Of a stretch of 52,644 nucleotides of DNA, positions 1 to 8,189 are shown piece after piece (position 1 is the stretch's first letter; each line of letters opens with the position of its first letter). The DNA comes from JADKFD01 sp050250665 (GTDB lineage Bacteria; Pseudomonadota; Gammaproteobacteria; Xanthomonadales; SZUA-5). The notes beneath the pieces are model-generated. The model was not told where the DNA came from. It did no database searches and saw nothing but the letters and a program-made list of their open reading frames with translations. The position numbers were made by a program, and so were the translations under genes. The DNA is taken from the NCBI GenBank assembly GCA_050250665.1, contig JBFWOF010000046.1:1-52644 (forward strand), read 5' to 3'.

Positions 1-127
1 ATGCGCATGAACCAGACGACAGAACCGAGGGAAGAACCAGCCACCGGGCAAGACCAGAAACGAACATCGTCTCAGACTCGCCGAGGATCAAAGCCAGCGG
101 AAGAATGGGGGCTGTCGGACGGGTACG
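1..127. repeat. Left terminal inverted repeat (127 bp)
   Basis: These bases are the perfect reverse complement of the last 127 bases of the window; base 128 (G here, T in the other copy) is the first mismatch. An in-frame reading starts at base 1 and stops at 151-153, but nothing supports a gene. A length of exactly 127 is the largest k-mer used by common short-read assemblers, so the likeliest reading is a shared repeat node at both contig ends. Confidence 0.95.
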
Positions 128-195
128 GAGCGCCTTCATGGCGCGACCGGTGACGCCGTAGCGCATTACGGCAGTCGCGACGCAAGGTCGCTCCT
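127..195. repeat. Imperfect inverted repeat of the GGAGCGACCTTGCGTCGCGACC family
   Basis: Two roughly 22-nt arms face each other: GGAGCGCC-TTCATGGCGCGACC at the left and GGTCGCGACGCAAGGTCGCTCC at the right. The right arm is the family consensus also seen at 8371-8444 and 43940-44013. This looks like a REPIN-type intergenic hairpin. It abuts the terminal repeat and lies just before mutL. Confidence 0.75.
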
Positions 196-224
196 GCCGG
201 GGCAGCAAGGCTATGCTCCACGCG

Positions 225-2027
225 ATGCCTATTCGCGTTCTTTCCGACCACCTGATCAATCAAATCGCCGCGGGCGAGGTGATCGAGCGGCCGTCGTCGG
301 TGGTCAAGGAACTGGTTGAGAACGCGCTGGATGCGGGCGCGGGGCTGGTGGAGATCGACATTGAGGCCGGCGGCGCCAAGCTGATCCGCATCAGCGATGA
401 CGGTGGCGGCATTCCGGTGGATGAGTTGCCGCTGGCGCTGAATCGACATGCGACCAGCAAGATCACGTCGATGGACGATCTTGAGGTGGTGCGCTCGCTG
501 GGCTTCAGAGGTGAGGCGCTACCCAGCATCGCCTCGGTGTCGCGGCTGACGCTGGCCTCGCGCACGCCGGGCGAGGCGCACGGCTATCGGGTGGATGCGT
601 CGGCCGGTCAGGTGTCGCTGCCGCGGGCCGAGGCCATGCGCCCGGGCACGCGCGTGGAGGCCTGGGATCTGTTCTACAACGTGCCGGCGCGGCGCAAGTT
701 TCTGAAGGCCGAACGCACGGAATTCGGGCACATCGAGGATTGGGTGCGCTCCCTGGCCCTGGCCCGGCCCGAGGTGGAGTTCCGGCTCAGCCACAATGGC
801 AAATCGCAATTGCCGATCCGTGCCGCGCTGGAACCCGAACAGATGCGAGCGCGGCTGCGTTCGGTGGTTGGGCCGGCTTTTGCCGAGCGTGCGCTGGATC
901 TGGATTTCGAGGGCGCCGGCGCCCGTTTGCGCGGCTGGGTCGGGCTGCCTACCGACGCCCGTTCGCAGGCCGATCAGCAGTATTTCTACGTCAACGGTCG
1001 ATTGGTGCGCGATCGACTGATCGCCCATGCGGTGCGTCAGGCCTATGCCGATGTGCTCTTCCATGGGCGTCATCCGGCTTTCGTGCTGTATCTGGACATC
1101 GATCCGGCGCGGGTCGACGTGAATGTCCATCCGGCCAAGCATGAGGTGCGTTTTCGCGACGGTCGCATCGTTCACGACATGATCTATCGCACGCTGCACG
1201 AGGCCCTGGCGGGCACTCGCGCCGGCAGCGTAGGCGGAGTCGCGGTCGGTGGCCCGTTGGCAGCGCCGGCGGACACTGTGGAAAGGCCATCGGCGACGCC
1301 GACGGCCGGCAGCTTCACGCAAATGCCCATGCGCCTGGGTCAGGGACAGGTCGCGCAGCCTTTGGCGGCCTATCGAGCCTTGTATTCCAGCGATTCCGTT
1401 GCCTCCCCGGCGACCCAGACAGCTTCGGAATCCAGCGCCGACACGCCGCCCCTGGGATTCGCTCTGGCCCAATTGCACGGCGTGTTCGTGCTGGCCGAGA
1501 ACGCCGCCGGACTGGTGCTGGTGGACATGCATGCGGCGCACGAGCGCATCACCTACGAGCGGCTCAAGCAAGGTCTGGACGGCATGGGCGTGCGCTCGCA
1601 GACGCTGCTGGTGCCCTTGCAGATTGCCGTGTCCGGACGCGAAGCAGACTTGGCCGAAACCGCTGCCGAGCAGTTCGAGGCACTGGGCTTCGAAGTGGTG
1701 CGTTCCGGCCTCGAGTCCATCAGTGTGCGTCGGGTGCCGACGGCACTGGCTGATCTGAACATCGAAGCGCTGGTGCGGGATGTGCTGTCCGATCTGCGCC
1801 AGCACGGCAGTTCCACCCGCATCGAAGAAACCCGCAACGAGCTGCTCGGCACGCTGGCCTGCCACGCCTCGGTACGGGCCAATCGGCGCCTGACCGTCCC
1901 CGAAATGAACGCATTGCTACGCGATATGGAAGCCACCGAACGCAGCGGCCAGTGCAATCACGGCCGACCCACCTGGGTGCAGCTGGACAAGGCGGCGCTT
2001 GATCGATTGTTCTTGCGGGGGCGCTGA
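225..2027 (+). CDS. mutL: DNA mismatch repair protein MutL
   Basis: MutL couples mismatch recognition by MutS to strand incision and excision. The 600-residue protein has the GHKL ATPase motifs in order: NQIAAGEVIERPSSVVKELV near residue 15, DDGGGI, and GFRGEALPSIASV. The C-terminal dimerisation domain contains D434-M-H-A-A-H-E-R-I-T-Y-E445, which fits the DQHA(X)2E(X)4E endonuclease metal site with Gln replaced by Met, and ends near CNHGRPT. MutL proteins of this type nick DNA themselves, as in bacteria without MutH. The ATG at 225 is preferred over the one at 213 because MutL normally begins MPIR. The usual neighbours (amidase, miaA, hfq) are absent; a repeat array follows 12 bases after the stop. 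Confidence 0.97.
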   Translation: MPIRVLSDHLINQIAAGEVIERPSSVVKELVENALDAGAGLVEIDIEAGGAKLIRISDDGGGIPVDELPLALNRHATSKITSMDDLEVVRSLGFRGEALPSIASVSRLTLASRTPGEAHGYRVDASAGQVSLPRAEAMRPGTRVEAWDLFYNVPARRKFLKAERTEFGHIEDWVRSLALARPEVEFRLSHNGKSQLPIRAALEPEQMRARLRSVVGPAFAERALDLDFEGAGARLRGWVGLPTDARSQADQQYFYVNGRLVRDRLIAHAVRQAYADVLFHGRHPAFVLYLDIDPARVDVNVHPAKHEVRFRDGRIVHDMIYRTLHEALAGTRAGSVGGVAVGGPLAAPADTVERPSATPTAGSFTQMPMRLGQGQVAQPLAAYRALYSSDSVASPATQTASESSADTPPLGFALAQLHGVFVLAENAAGLVLVDMHAAHERITYERLKQGLDGMGVRSQTLLVPLQIAVSGREADLAETAAEQFEALGFEVVRSGLESISVRRVPTALADLNIEALVRDVLSDLRQHGSSTRIEETRNELLGTLACHASVRANRRLTVPEMNALLRDMEATERSGQCNHGRPTWVQLDKAALDRLFLRGR

Positions 2028-2039
2028 GGTGCGCCGGCC

Positions 2040-2350
2040 GATTTTCGCTCTGGTAGAGCGGAGCTTGCTCCGCTGCTCTGGCTGGGCTTCGGTCTTGCCC
2101 TTTGCTTGGGTCACTCAGGAGAAGCCGCAAACCCTGCCGAGCAAGCTCGGCACTACAACAGCCTCGTGCACCCATGCTCTGGTAGAGCGGAGCTTGCTCC
2201 GCTGCTCTGGCCGGGCTTGTGCTCTGGCCTTTGCTTGGGTGACTCAGGAGAAGCCGCAAACCCTGCCGAGCAAGCTCGGCACTACAACAGCCTCGTGCAC
2301 CCATGCTCTGGTAGAGCGGAGCTTGCTCCGTTGTTCTGGCTGGGCTTTTG
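2040..2350. repeat. REP array, 129-bp direct repeats
   Basis: Units start at 2047, 2176 and 2305, an exact 129-bp spacing, with the third unit truncated. Each full unit carries two palindromes: AGCGGAGCTTGCTCCGCT (R1) and TGCCGAGCAAGCTCGGCA (R2). The unit is the reverse complement of the R2-R1 module found downstream at 3630-5246, so the array is inverted relative to those. It fills the gap between mutL and the glycosyltransferase. Open frames through it are by-products of the repeat. Confidence 0.93.
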
Positions 2351-2378
2351 GCTCGGCCCACCGCGGCAGGGGCCTCGC

Positions 2379-3623
2379 ATGATGACTGCTGCATCGGATG
2401 GAAACCCGGCTCCAAAACCGCGGGTGTGGATGATCAATCAATGGCTGCCGCCCGATCCGGCGCCGACCGCCGTGCTGTGTGGCGAGGTGATCGATCTGCT
2501 GCAGGCTGAGGGTTTCGAGATGGTGTTGCTGAGCCGTGCGCGGGGCGCCGATGGACTTGGCGCCGGGGACGGCGATACGATCAGACGAATCGTGATCGAC
2601 CGGCTTGTGAGCGGGCCCACGGGCATTGTCGCCAAGCTGGCTTCCTGGCCGACGTTTGCGTGGCGCGCGTGGCGCCTTCTGCGACGAGACCTGCAGGCGG
2701 GCGATGTGGTGATCGTCTGCAGTGATCCGCCCTTGTTCTATCCGCTGGCCATCACGGCTGCCGGCCGCGCGGGCGCACGGGCCATACACTGGAGTCAGGA
2801 CGTCTATCCCGATGTGGTGCAGCGCTACTGGCCCTCGAGCTGGCTGGCGCTGGCCCTGGCGCCGCTGCGCTGGCTGCGAAACGCGGCCCTGCGACGTGCC
2901 GACCAGGTGGTCGTGATCAGCGCTGGCATGGGCCAGCTGATGCAATCGGCCGGTGCCCGCACCACGCTGATTCCCAACTGGGCGCGCGATGATCGATTGA
3001 AAGCACGCGCCCTGGGTGATTCTTCCCTGCGGCGCCGGCATTTTGCCGACGACGAGTTCGTGCTCGCCTATTCCGGCAACCTGGGCCGTGTGCACGAGTT
3101 TGACACGCTGCTTGCTGCGGCCCATCAGTTGCGCGCCAACCCGAAGGTCAAGTTCCTGATCGTGGGCTCCGGACCGCGCCTGGCCCTGTTGCAAGCCATC
3201 GTGGCCACCGAGCGCCTGGACAGCTTCAGTTTTCTGCCGCTGCAACCGGCGGCGGAACTGGCCGACACGCTGGCCGCTGGCGATATGCACTATGTCAGCC
3301 TGCGCCCTGAATTCGAGGGCCTGGTACTGCCGAGCAAGCTCTACAGTATCGCTGCAGTCGGTCGAGGAGTCCTGTTCTGCGGTGATCCGGAAGGCGAAAG
3401 CGCCAGCCTGGTGGCGGATCATCATTGCGGCATCGCGATCGAAGCTGGCAAGGGGCGTGAGCTGGCGGCCGTCATTGACGAACTGGCAGCCGACAAGGCC
3501 CGCTGCGCCGAGTTTGGCGCGCAGGCTCGGGCAATGATCGAGCAAGGTTATTCGCGAGACTCGGCCATGGGCAAGTGGCGCGGGGTGTTGCAGGCGCTTG
3601 CGACCGAAACTGGCGCTGCGTAG
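2379..3623 (+). CDS. Glycosyltransferase family 4 (WbuB-like)
   Basis: The product is a 414-residue GT-B fold glycosyltransferase, probably adding a sugar to a surface polysaccharide or lipid-linked oligosaccharide at the cytoplasmic face of the membrane. The N-terminal half holds MINQWLPPDPAPTAV, typical of WbuB-like enzymes. The C-terminal donor-binding domain has LAYSGNLGRVHEFDTLLAA, FLIVGSGPRL and the acidic loop EFEGLVLPSKLYSI. The ATG at 2379 follows an AGGGG ribosome-binding site; an open frame continues upstream into the repeats but should not be read as coding. No other polysaccharide genes are adjacent. It is an orphan flanked on both sides by REP arrays in opposite orientations. 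Donor and acceptor cannot be inferred. Confidence 0.85.
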   Translation: MMTAASDGNPAPKPRVWMINQWLPPDPAPTAVLCGEVIDLLQAEGFEMVLLSRARGADGLGAGDGDTIRRIVIDRLVSGPTGIVAKLASWPTFAWRAWRLLRRDLQAGDVVIVCSDPPLFYPLAITAAGRAGARAIHWSQDVYPDVVQRYWPSSWLALALAPLRWLRNAALRRADQVVVISAGMGQLMQSAGARTTLIPNWARDDRLKARALGDSSLRRRHFADDEFVLAYSGNLGRVHEFDTLLAAAHQLRANPKVKFLIVGSGPRLALLQAIVATERLDSFSFLPLQPAAELADTLAAGDMHYVSLRPEFEGLVLPSKLYSIAAVGRGVLFCGDPEGESASLVADHHCGIAIEAGKGRELAAVIDELAADKARCAEFGAQARAMIEQGYSRDSAMGKWRGVLQALATETGAA

Positions 3624-3629
3624 AGGGCA

Positions 3630-4160
3630 CAAGCCCGGCAGAAGCAGCGGAGCAAGCTCCGCTCTACGAGAGCGGCGGTGTACGAGGCCTTCGTAGTGCC
3701 GAGCTTGCTCGGCAGGGTGTGCAACGAAAGCGACGGTGTACGAGGCTTTTGTAGTGTCGAGCTTGCTCGGCAGGGTGTGCAACGAAAGCGGCGGTGTACG
3801 AGGCTTTTGTAGTGTCGAGCTTGCTCGGCAGGGTGTGCAACGAAAGCGGCGGTGTACGAGGCTTTTGTAGTGCCGAGCTTGCTCGGCAGGGTGTGCAACG
3901 AAAGCGGCGGTGTACGAGGCTTTTGTAGTGTCGAGCTTGCTCGGCAGGGTGTGCAACGAAAGCGGCGGTGTACGAGGCTTTTGTAGTGCCGAGCTTGCTC
4001 GGCAGGGTGTGCGGCTTTGGGGTCGCGGCCATGAATCTGAACGCGAAGATCGAAGAACCAAAGCCGAGCAGAAGCAGCGGAGCAAGCTCCGCTCTACCAA
4101 AGCGTCGGCGTACGAAGCCTCTGTAGTGCCGAGCTTGCTCGGCAGGGTGTGCAACGCTCC
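3630..4160. repeat. REP array with six exact 58-bp tandem units
   Basis: GTAGTG(C/T)CGAGCTTGCTC starts at 3693, 3751, 3809, 3867, 3925 and 3983, exactly 58 bp apart. Each unit carries one R2 palindrome plus a spacer beginning AACGAAAGCGGCGGTGTACG. Units 2, 3 and 5 have TCGAG instead of CCGAG, which turns a G-C pair into a G-T/U wobble. R1 palindromes (GCGGAGCAAGCTCCGC) precede the array near 3650 and follow it near 4078. Another R2 lies near 4124. No gene is seen here. Confidence 0.95.
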
Positions 4161-4230
4161 GCCGGAGCTTGCAAGACGTCCATATCGCGCCAACAATCTT
4201 GGCCCTTGCCAACTCTCTGGTCCGCTGCCC

Positions 4231-4698
4231 ATGGCCAGTCCCAGACTGCTGCACGGCCGTCAATCGCAGGTTGGTCTCTGGTATGTGATCACCACCGTAT
4301 CTCTGGGCCGTATTCCGGTGTTTGCTTCAGCCCAAGCGGCCCAACTGGTGGCCGAGGAGATTCGCCGCGTGCCTCAGAATTTCGCTGAATCGCACGCATG
4401 GGTGGTGATGCCGGATCATCTGCACTGGATGATCGAATTGCGTTCGGGCATCGACCTCAGTCGTCTGGTTCAGGGCTTGAAGTCGCGCAGTGCAATCGCC
4501 GTAAACCGAAGCCGAGGGCAATCGGGGCCCATCTGGCAGCCAGGTTTTTATGATCACCAGCTACGCGCGGACGAAGATTTTCGGGCCCAGGCTCGGTACA
4601 TCGTAGCGAATCCCTTGCGGCGCGGGCTTGTGGCAAGGATTGAAGATTATCCGCACTTGTGGTGCCGGTGGATTGCCGGCATGGCGGATCTGGATTGA
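4231..4698 (+). CDS. REP-associated tyrosine transposase (RAYT, Y1/HUH family)
   Basis: The product is a 155-residue single-strand DNA transposase of the TnpA-REP class, which recognises REP hairpins and is thought to have spread them. The HUH metal motif is H63-L-H65 in VVMPDHLHWMIEL. The candidate catalytic tyrosine is Y123 in ARYIVANPLRRGLV. The central IWQPGFYDHQLRADEDFRAQ block is also typical. The ATG at 4231 is chosen because everything upstream in frame is REP array and because homologous proteins begin shortly before a YVITT-like strand. The gene sits inside the densest repeat cluster of the window, with 15 or so R2 and 8 R1 palindromes within about 3.2 kb, as expected for a RAYT and its cognate REPs. 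No terminal inverted repeats or target duplication like those of an IS are evident. Confidence 0.93.
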   Translation: MASPRLLHGRQSQVGLWYVITTVSLGRIPVFASAQAAQLVAEEIRRVPQNFAESHAWVVMPDHLHWMIELRSGIDLSRLVQGLKSRSAIAVNRSRGQSGPIWQPGFYDHQLRADEDFRAQARYIVANPLRRGLVARIEDYPHLWCRWIAGMADLD

Positions 4699-4734
4699 AC
4701 TTGGTTACGCGGTGCTCGTCTCACGTCGAGGGTC

Positions 4735-5246
4735 AAAGCCCAGCAGAAGCAGCGGAGCAAGCTCCGCTCTACCAAAGCAGCGATGTACGAGGCTGTTGTA
4801 GTGCCGAGCTTGCTCGGCACGATGTGCAACGAGAGCGGCGGTGTGCGAGGCTGTCACGTGCCGAGCTTGCGGGGCAGGGTGTGCGGCTGTTCGGGCGCAC
4901 AGGAGAGCCAAGCCCAAAGCCAAGCAGAAGCAGCGGAGCAAGCTCCGCTCTACCAAAGCGTCGGCGTACGAAGCCTCTGTAGTGCCGAGCTTGCTCGGCA
5001 GGGTGTGCAACGAAAGCGGCGGTGTACGAGGCCTTTGTAGTGCCGAGCTTGCTCGGCAGGGTGTGCAACGAAAGCGGCGGTGTACGAGGCCTTTGTAGTG
5101 CCGAGCTTGCTCGGCAGGGTGTGCGGCTGTTCGGGCAGGCGGGAAGAGCCAAGGCCAAAGCCGAGCAGAAGCAGCGGAGCAAGCTCCGCTCTACCAAAGC
5201 GTCGGCGTACGAGGCCTCTGTAGTGCCGAGCTTGCTCGGCAGGATG
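4735..5246. repeat. REP array downstream of the RAYT gene
   Basis: This is a mosaic of R1 (near 4750, 4932 and 5172) and R2 palindromes (4801, a degenerate copy near 4860, then 4982, 5040, 5098 and 5223). Three R2 units are again spaced 58 bp apart (GTAGTG at 4979, 5037, 5095). Modules are separated by filler such as GGCTGTTCGGGC. The last palindrome ends about 10 bases from the cysNC stop codon, so in the convergent direction the array forms the 3' untranslated hairpins of cysDNC and may stabilise or end that transcript. Confidence 0.93.
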
Positions 5247-5250
5247 TGCC

Positions 5251-7155
5251 CTACTGCACGACCTCTAGCGCCCGCAGTACCTGCTCGGCGAGTTCGTCTA
5301 CCGGTGCCTCGGCGCTGCGCAGATGAAGTTCCGGGTTTTCCGGTTCTTCATAGGGTGCGTCGATGCCGGTGAAATTGGGAATGAGGCCGGCGCGGGCGCG
5401 GGCGTAGAGGCCTTTGACGTCGCGCTGTTCGCAGACTTCCAGCGGGGTGTCGACGAAGATCTCGAGGAACTCGCCGGGGGCGAACAGGCTGCGGGCCAGG
5501 TCGCGCTCAGAGCGGTAGGGCGAGATGAAGCTGACCAGCACGATCAGTCCGGCGTCGGTCATCAGCTTGGCCACTTCGGCGATGCGGCGGATGTTCTCGA
5601 CGCGATCTTCCGGCGTGAATCCCAGGTCCTTGTTGAGGCCGTGGCGGACGTTGTCGCCGTCGAGCAGATAGGTGTGGTAACCGGCGCCATGCAGGCGGCG
5701 ATCGACCAGATTGGCGATGGTCGACTTGCCGGAGCCGGACAGGCCGGTGAACCACAGGCAGCGCGGCTGCTGGCCCTTGATGGCGGCGCGCGCGGCGCGA
5801 TCGATGCTGAGCAGTTGCCGGTGCACATTGCTGGCGCGGCGCAGCGCGAAATCGATGGTGCCGCAGGCGACGGTGGCGTTGCTCTGGCGGTCGATCAGGA
5901 TGAAGCCGCCGAGCGCGCGATTGTCGGCGTAGCGCTCGAAGGCAATCGGTGCGCTGAGGCTGAGGTTGCAATAGCCGACCTCGTTCAGCTCCAGGCGCTT
6001 GGCCGCCAGATGCTGTTGGGTGTTGACGTCGACCTTGTGCTTGATCTCGCCGATCTGGGCGCTGACGCTGCGGCTGCCCTGTTTCAGCCAGTAGGGGCGA
6101 CCGGGCAACAGCGGTTCGTCGCCCATCCACAGCAGATGCACGGCGAACTGATCGGCCACTTCGGAGGGGTTGCGCGCGGCCGCGATGACGTCGCCGCGGC
6201 TGATGTCGATCTCATCGCGCAGGGTCAGGGTGACGGCCCGGCCGGCGCTGGCGCGCGGCAGATCGCCATCGGCGCTGACGATGCGGGCGACGCGGCTGCG
6301 GGCGCCGGAGGGCAGGGCGACGATCTCCATGCCTGGCTGCACCTCGCCGGAGACCAGCGTGCCGGCGTAGCCGCGGAAGTGCGAATCGGGTCGGTTGACC
6401 CACTGCACCGGCATGCGCAGGCCCAGATCCTGCTCGGCGCGATCGCTGTCGGCCTGCTCCAGCAGTTCCAGCAGCGGCGCGCCGCTGTACCAGGGCATGG
6501 TGGTCGACCCATGCATGACGTTGTCGCCATTGAGCGCCGACATCGGCACGCAGTGCACACTGGCGATGCCGAGTTGTTCCGCCAGCGCCCGGTATTCCTC
6601 GGCAATGGCGTCGAACACCGACTGTTGATAGTCGACCATGTCCATCTTGTTGACCGCCAGAATCACCTGGCGCACGCCGAGCAGGTCGACGATGTAGCTG
6701 TGCCGACGCGTCTGCGTGAGCACGCCCTTGCGGGCATCGATCAGGACCACCGCCAGGTCGGCCGTGGACGCGCCGGTGGCCATGTTGCGGGTGTACTGCT
6801 CGTGGCCAGGGCAGTCGGCGACGATGAACTTGCGGCGCTCGGTACTGAAATAGCGGTAGGCGACATCGATGGTGATGCCCTGCTCGCGCTCGGCGCTGAG
6901 ACCGTCTACCAGCAGCGCGAAGTCGATGGCTTCGCCTTGCGTGCCGTGCTTGCGGCTGTCCGTTTCCAGCGCCGCCAGTTGATCGTCGAAGAGCTGCAGG
7001 CTGTCGTGCAGCAGGCGCCCGATCAGCGTGCTCTTGCCGTCATCGACGCTGCCGCAGGTGATGAATCGCAGCAGCGATTTGTGTTCGTGTTGCTTCAGGT
7101 AGGCGGCGATCTCGCTCTCGGCGTCGGCGGCTGCGCTCAGGGCAATGGGGTCCAT
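5251..7155 (-). CDS. cysNC: Bifunctional sulfate adenylyltransferase subunit 1 / adenylylsulfate kinase
   Basis: The protein activates sulfate. The CysN half is the GTPase subunit of ATP sulfurylase, and the fused CysC half phosphorylates APS to PAPS. In the 634 residues, the N-terminal EF-Tu-like domain has G1 GSVDDGKST (35-43), DCPGHEQYTRNM and NKMD. The C-terminal APS kinase has P-loop GLSGSGKST (about 471-479) and LLDGDNVRHGLNKDLGF. The start codon overlaps the cysD stop by one base (TGATG), so the two are translationally coupled. The fused form is common in xanthomonads. The reductase genes cysH, cysI and cysJ are not in the window. A REP palindrome lies directly after the stop. Confidence 0.97.
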   Translation of the reverse strand: MDPIALSAAADAESEIAAYLKQHEHKSLLRFITCGSVDDGKSTLIGRLLHDSLQLFDDQLAALETDSRKHGTQGEAIDFALLVDGLSAEREQGITIDVAYRYFSTERRKFIVADCPGHEQYTRNMATGASTADLAVVLIDARKGVLTQTRRHSYIVDLLGVRQVILAVNKMDMVDYQQSVFDAIAEEYRALAEQLGIASVHCVPMSALNGDNVMHGSTTMPWYSGAPLLELLEQADSDRAEQDLGLRMPVQWVNRPDSHFRGYAGTLVSGEVQPGMEIVALPSGARSRVARIVSADGDLPRASAGRAVTLTLRDEIDISRGDVIAAARNPSEVADQFAVHLLWMGDEPLLPGRPYWLKQGSRSVSAQIGEIKHKVDVNTQQHLAAKRLELNEVGYCNLSLSAPIAFERYADNRALGGFILIDRQSNATVACGTIDFALRRASNVHRQLLSIDRAARAAIKGQQPRCLWFTGLSGSGKSTIANLVDRRLHGAGYHTYLLDGDNVRHGLNKDLGFTPEDRVENIRRIAEVAKLMTDAGLIVLVSFISPYRSERDLARSLFAPGEFLEIFVDTPLEVCEQRDVKGLYARARAGLIPNFTGIDAPYEEPENPELHLRSAEAPVDELAEQVLRALEVVQ

Positions 7156-8051
7156 CAGAAATAGCCCTCCTGCTTCTTCTTCTCCATCGAGGCTGCAGGA
7201 TCGTGGTCGATCACCCGGCCCTGGCGCTCGGAGGTGCGCGCGATCAGCATTTCGGCAATGACCGCCTCCAGCGTATCGGCATTGGATTCGACCGCGCCGG
7301 TCAACGGATAGCAGCCCAGCGTGCGGAAGCGCACCGAACGCTGCTCGGGCACCTCACCGGCTTTCAGCGGCAAGCGATGGTCATCGACCATGATCAGGGC
7401 GCCATCGCGCTCGACCACCGGCCGCGGTGCGGCGAAGTACAGCGGCACCACCGGAATCTGTTCGCGGTAGATGTACAGCCAGATGTCGAGTTCGGTCCAG
7501 TTCGAGAGCGGGAAGGCGCGCACGCTCTCGCCTTTGTGCACGCGGGTGTTGTAGACATTCCATAGCTCCGGGCGCTGGTTCTTCGGATCCCAGCGGTGTT
7601 CGGCGCTGCGGAAGGAGAACACTCGCTCCTTGGCCCGGGATTTCTCTTCGTCGCGACGGGCGCCGCCGATGGCGGCATCGAAGCGGTAATGATCCAGCGC
7701 CTGGCGCAGCGCCTGGGTTTTCATGACATCGGTATGGACGCTGGCCCCATGGGTGACCGGCGAGATGCCCTGGGCCAGACCCTGCTGGTTGGTGTACACC
7801 CGCACATCGATGCCGAAGCGTTCCGGCAGGCTGTCGCGGAAGGCGATCATCTCCCGGAATTTCCAGGTGGTGTCGATATGCAGCAGCGGTATCGGCGGCC
7901 GGGCCGGGTAGAAGGCCTTGCGCAGCAGATGCAGCAGCACCGAACTGTCCTTGCCGACCGAATAGAGCATGACCGGGTTGCTGAACTCGGCCGCGACCTC
8001 GCGGAATATGTGGATGCTTTCGGCTTCGAGCCGGTCGAGATGAGTCAGCAT
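7155..8051 (-). CDS. cysD: Sulfate adenylyltransferase subunit 2
   Basis: CysD is the PP-loop ATP pyrophosphatase subunit that forms APS from ATP and sulfate, with CysN as its GTPase partner. The PP-loop SVGKDSS is at residues 31-37, preceded by LEAESIHIFREVAAEFSNPV. The 298-residue form from the ATG at 8051 (MLTHLDRLEAES) matches the usual family length of about 300. An in-frame ATG at 8126 would add 25 residues without family similarity and would place the tandem 8-bp motifs at 8133-8156 immediately against the start, so 8051 is preferred, although neither start has a strong ribosome-binding site. It is the first gene of the cysD-cysNC operon. Confidence 0.96.
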   Translation of the reverse strand: MLTHLDRLEAESIHIFREVAAEFSNPVMLYSVGKDSSVLLHLLRKAFYPARPPIPLLHIDTTWKFREMIAFRDSLPERFGIDVRVYTNQQGLAQGISPVTHGASVHTDVMKTQALRQALDHYRFDAAIGGARRDEEKSRAKERVFSFRSAEHRWDPKNQRPELWNVYNTRVHKGESVRAFPLSNWTELDIWLYIYREQIPVVPLYFAAPRPVVERDGALIMVDDHRLPLKAGEVPEQRSVRFRTLGCYPLTGAVESNADTLEAVIAEMLIARTSERQGRVIDHDPAASMEKKKQEGYF

Positions 8052-8132
8052 GGGCGGGGCAGAGGCAGTTCGGCGAGCGCGAAGTATGTCGCGGGCGGCG
8101 GCAGGTTCAAGTGCGGCGATGGTCATATGATC

Positions 8133-8156
8133 GGACGTCTGGACGTTCAGACGCCC
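8133..8156. promoter_or_regulatory. Three tandem met-box-like 8-mers upstream of cysD
   Basis: GGACGTCT-GGACGTTC-AGACGCCC are three abutting 8-mers resembling the MetJ half-operator AGACGTCT (7, 5 and 6 matches of 8). They lie 82-105 bases before the preferred cysD start, a position suitable for a promoter operator. An 8-bp inverted repeat (GGTCATAT at 8121, ATATGACC at 8182) brackets them. The binding protein is a guess; no regulator gene is in the window. Confidence 0.35.
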
Positions 8157-8189
8157 ACGATATCAGCCAGTCGCGGGCCCGATATGACC

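Noticed and set aside
1..153. Possible 50-codon gene beginning at base 1, with the same N-terminus read from the right terminal repeat
   Set aside because: The reading begins exactly at the contig end, has no visible ribosome-binding site, and the two copies diverge into unrelated sequence right after the repeat.
2106..2378. N-terminal extension of the glycosyltransferase into the 129-bp repeats
   Set aside because: The frame reads repeat sequence only; the family fold begins after 2379, which has its own ribosome-binding site.
3693..4040. CRISPR array
   Set aside because: The regular 58-bp period has no variable spacers: the whole unit is repeated, and no cas genes are present.
3664..4263. 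Minus-strand repetitive reading frame with HTLPSKLGTTKASYTAAF-like units
   Set aside because: It is a translation of the 58-bp REP units; the period is not a multiple of three, and similar frames appear in several phases.
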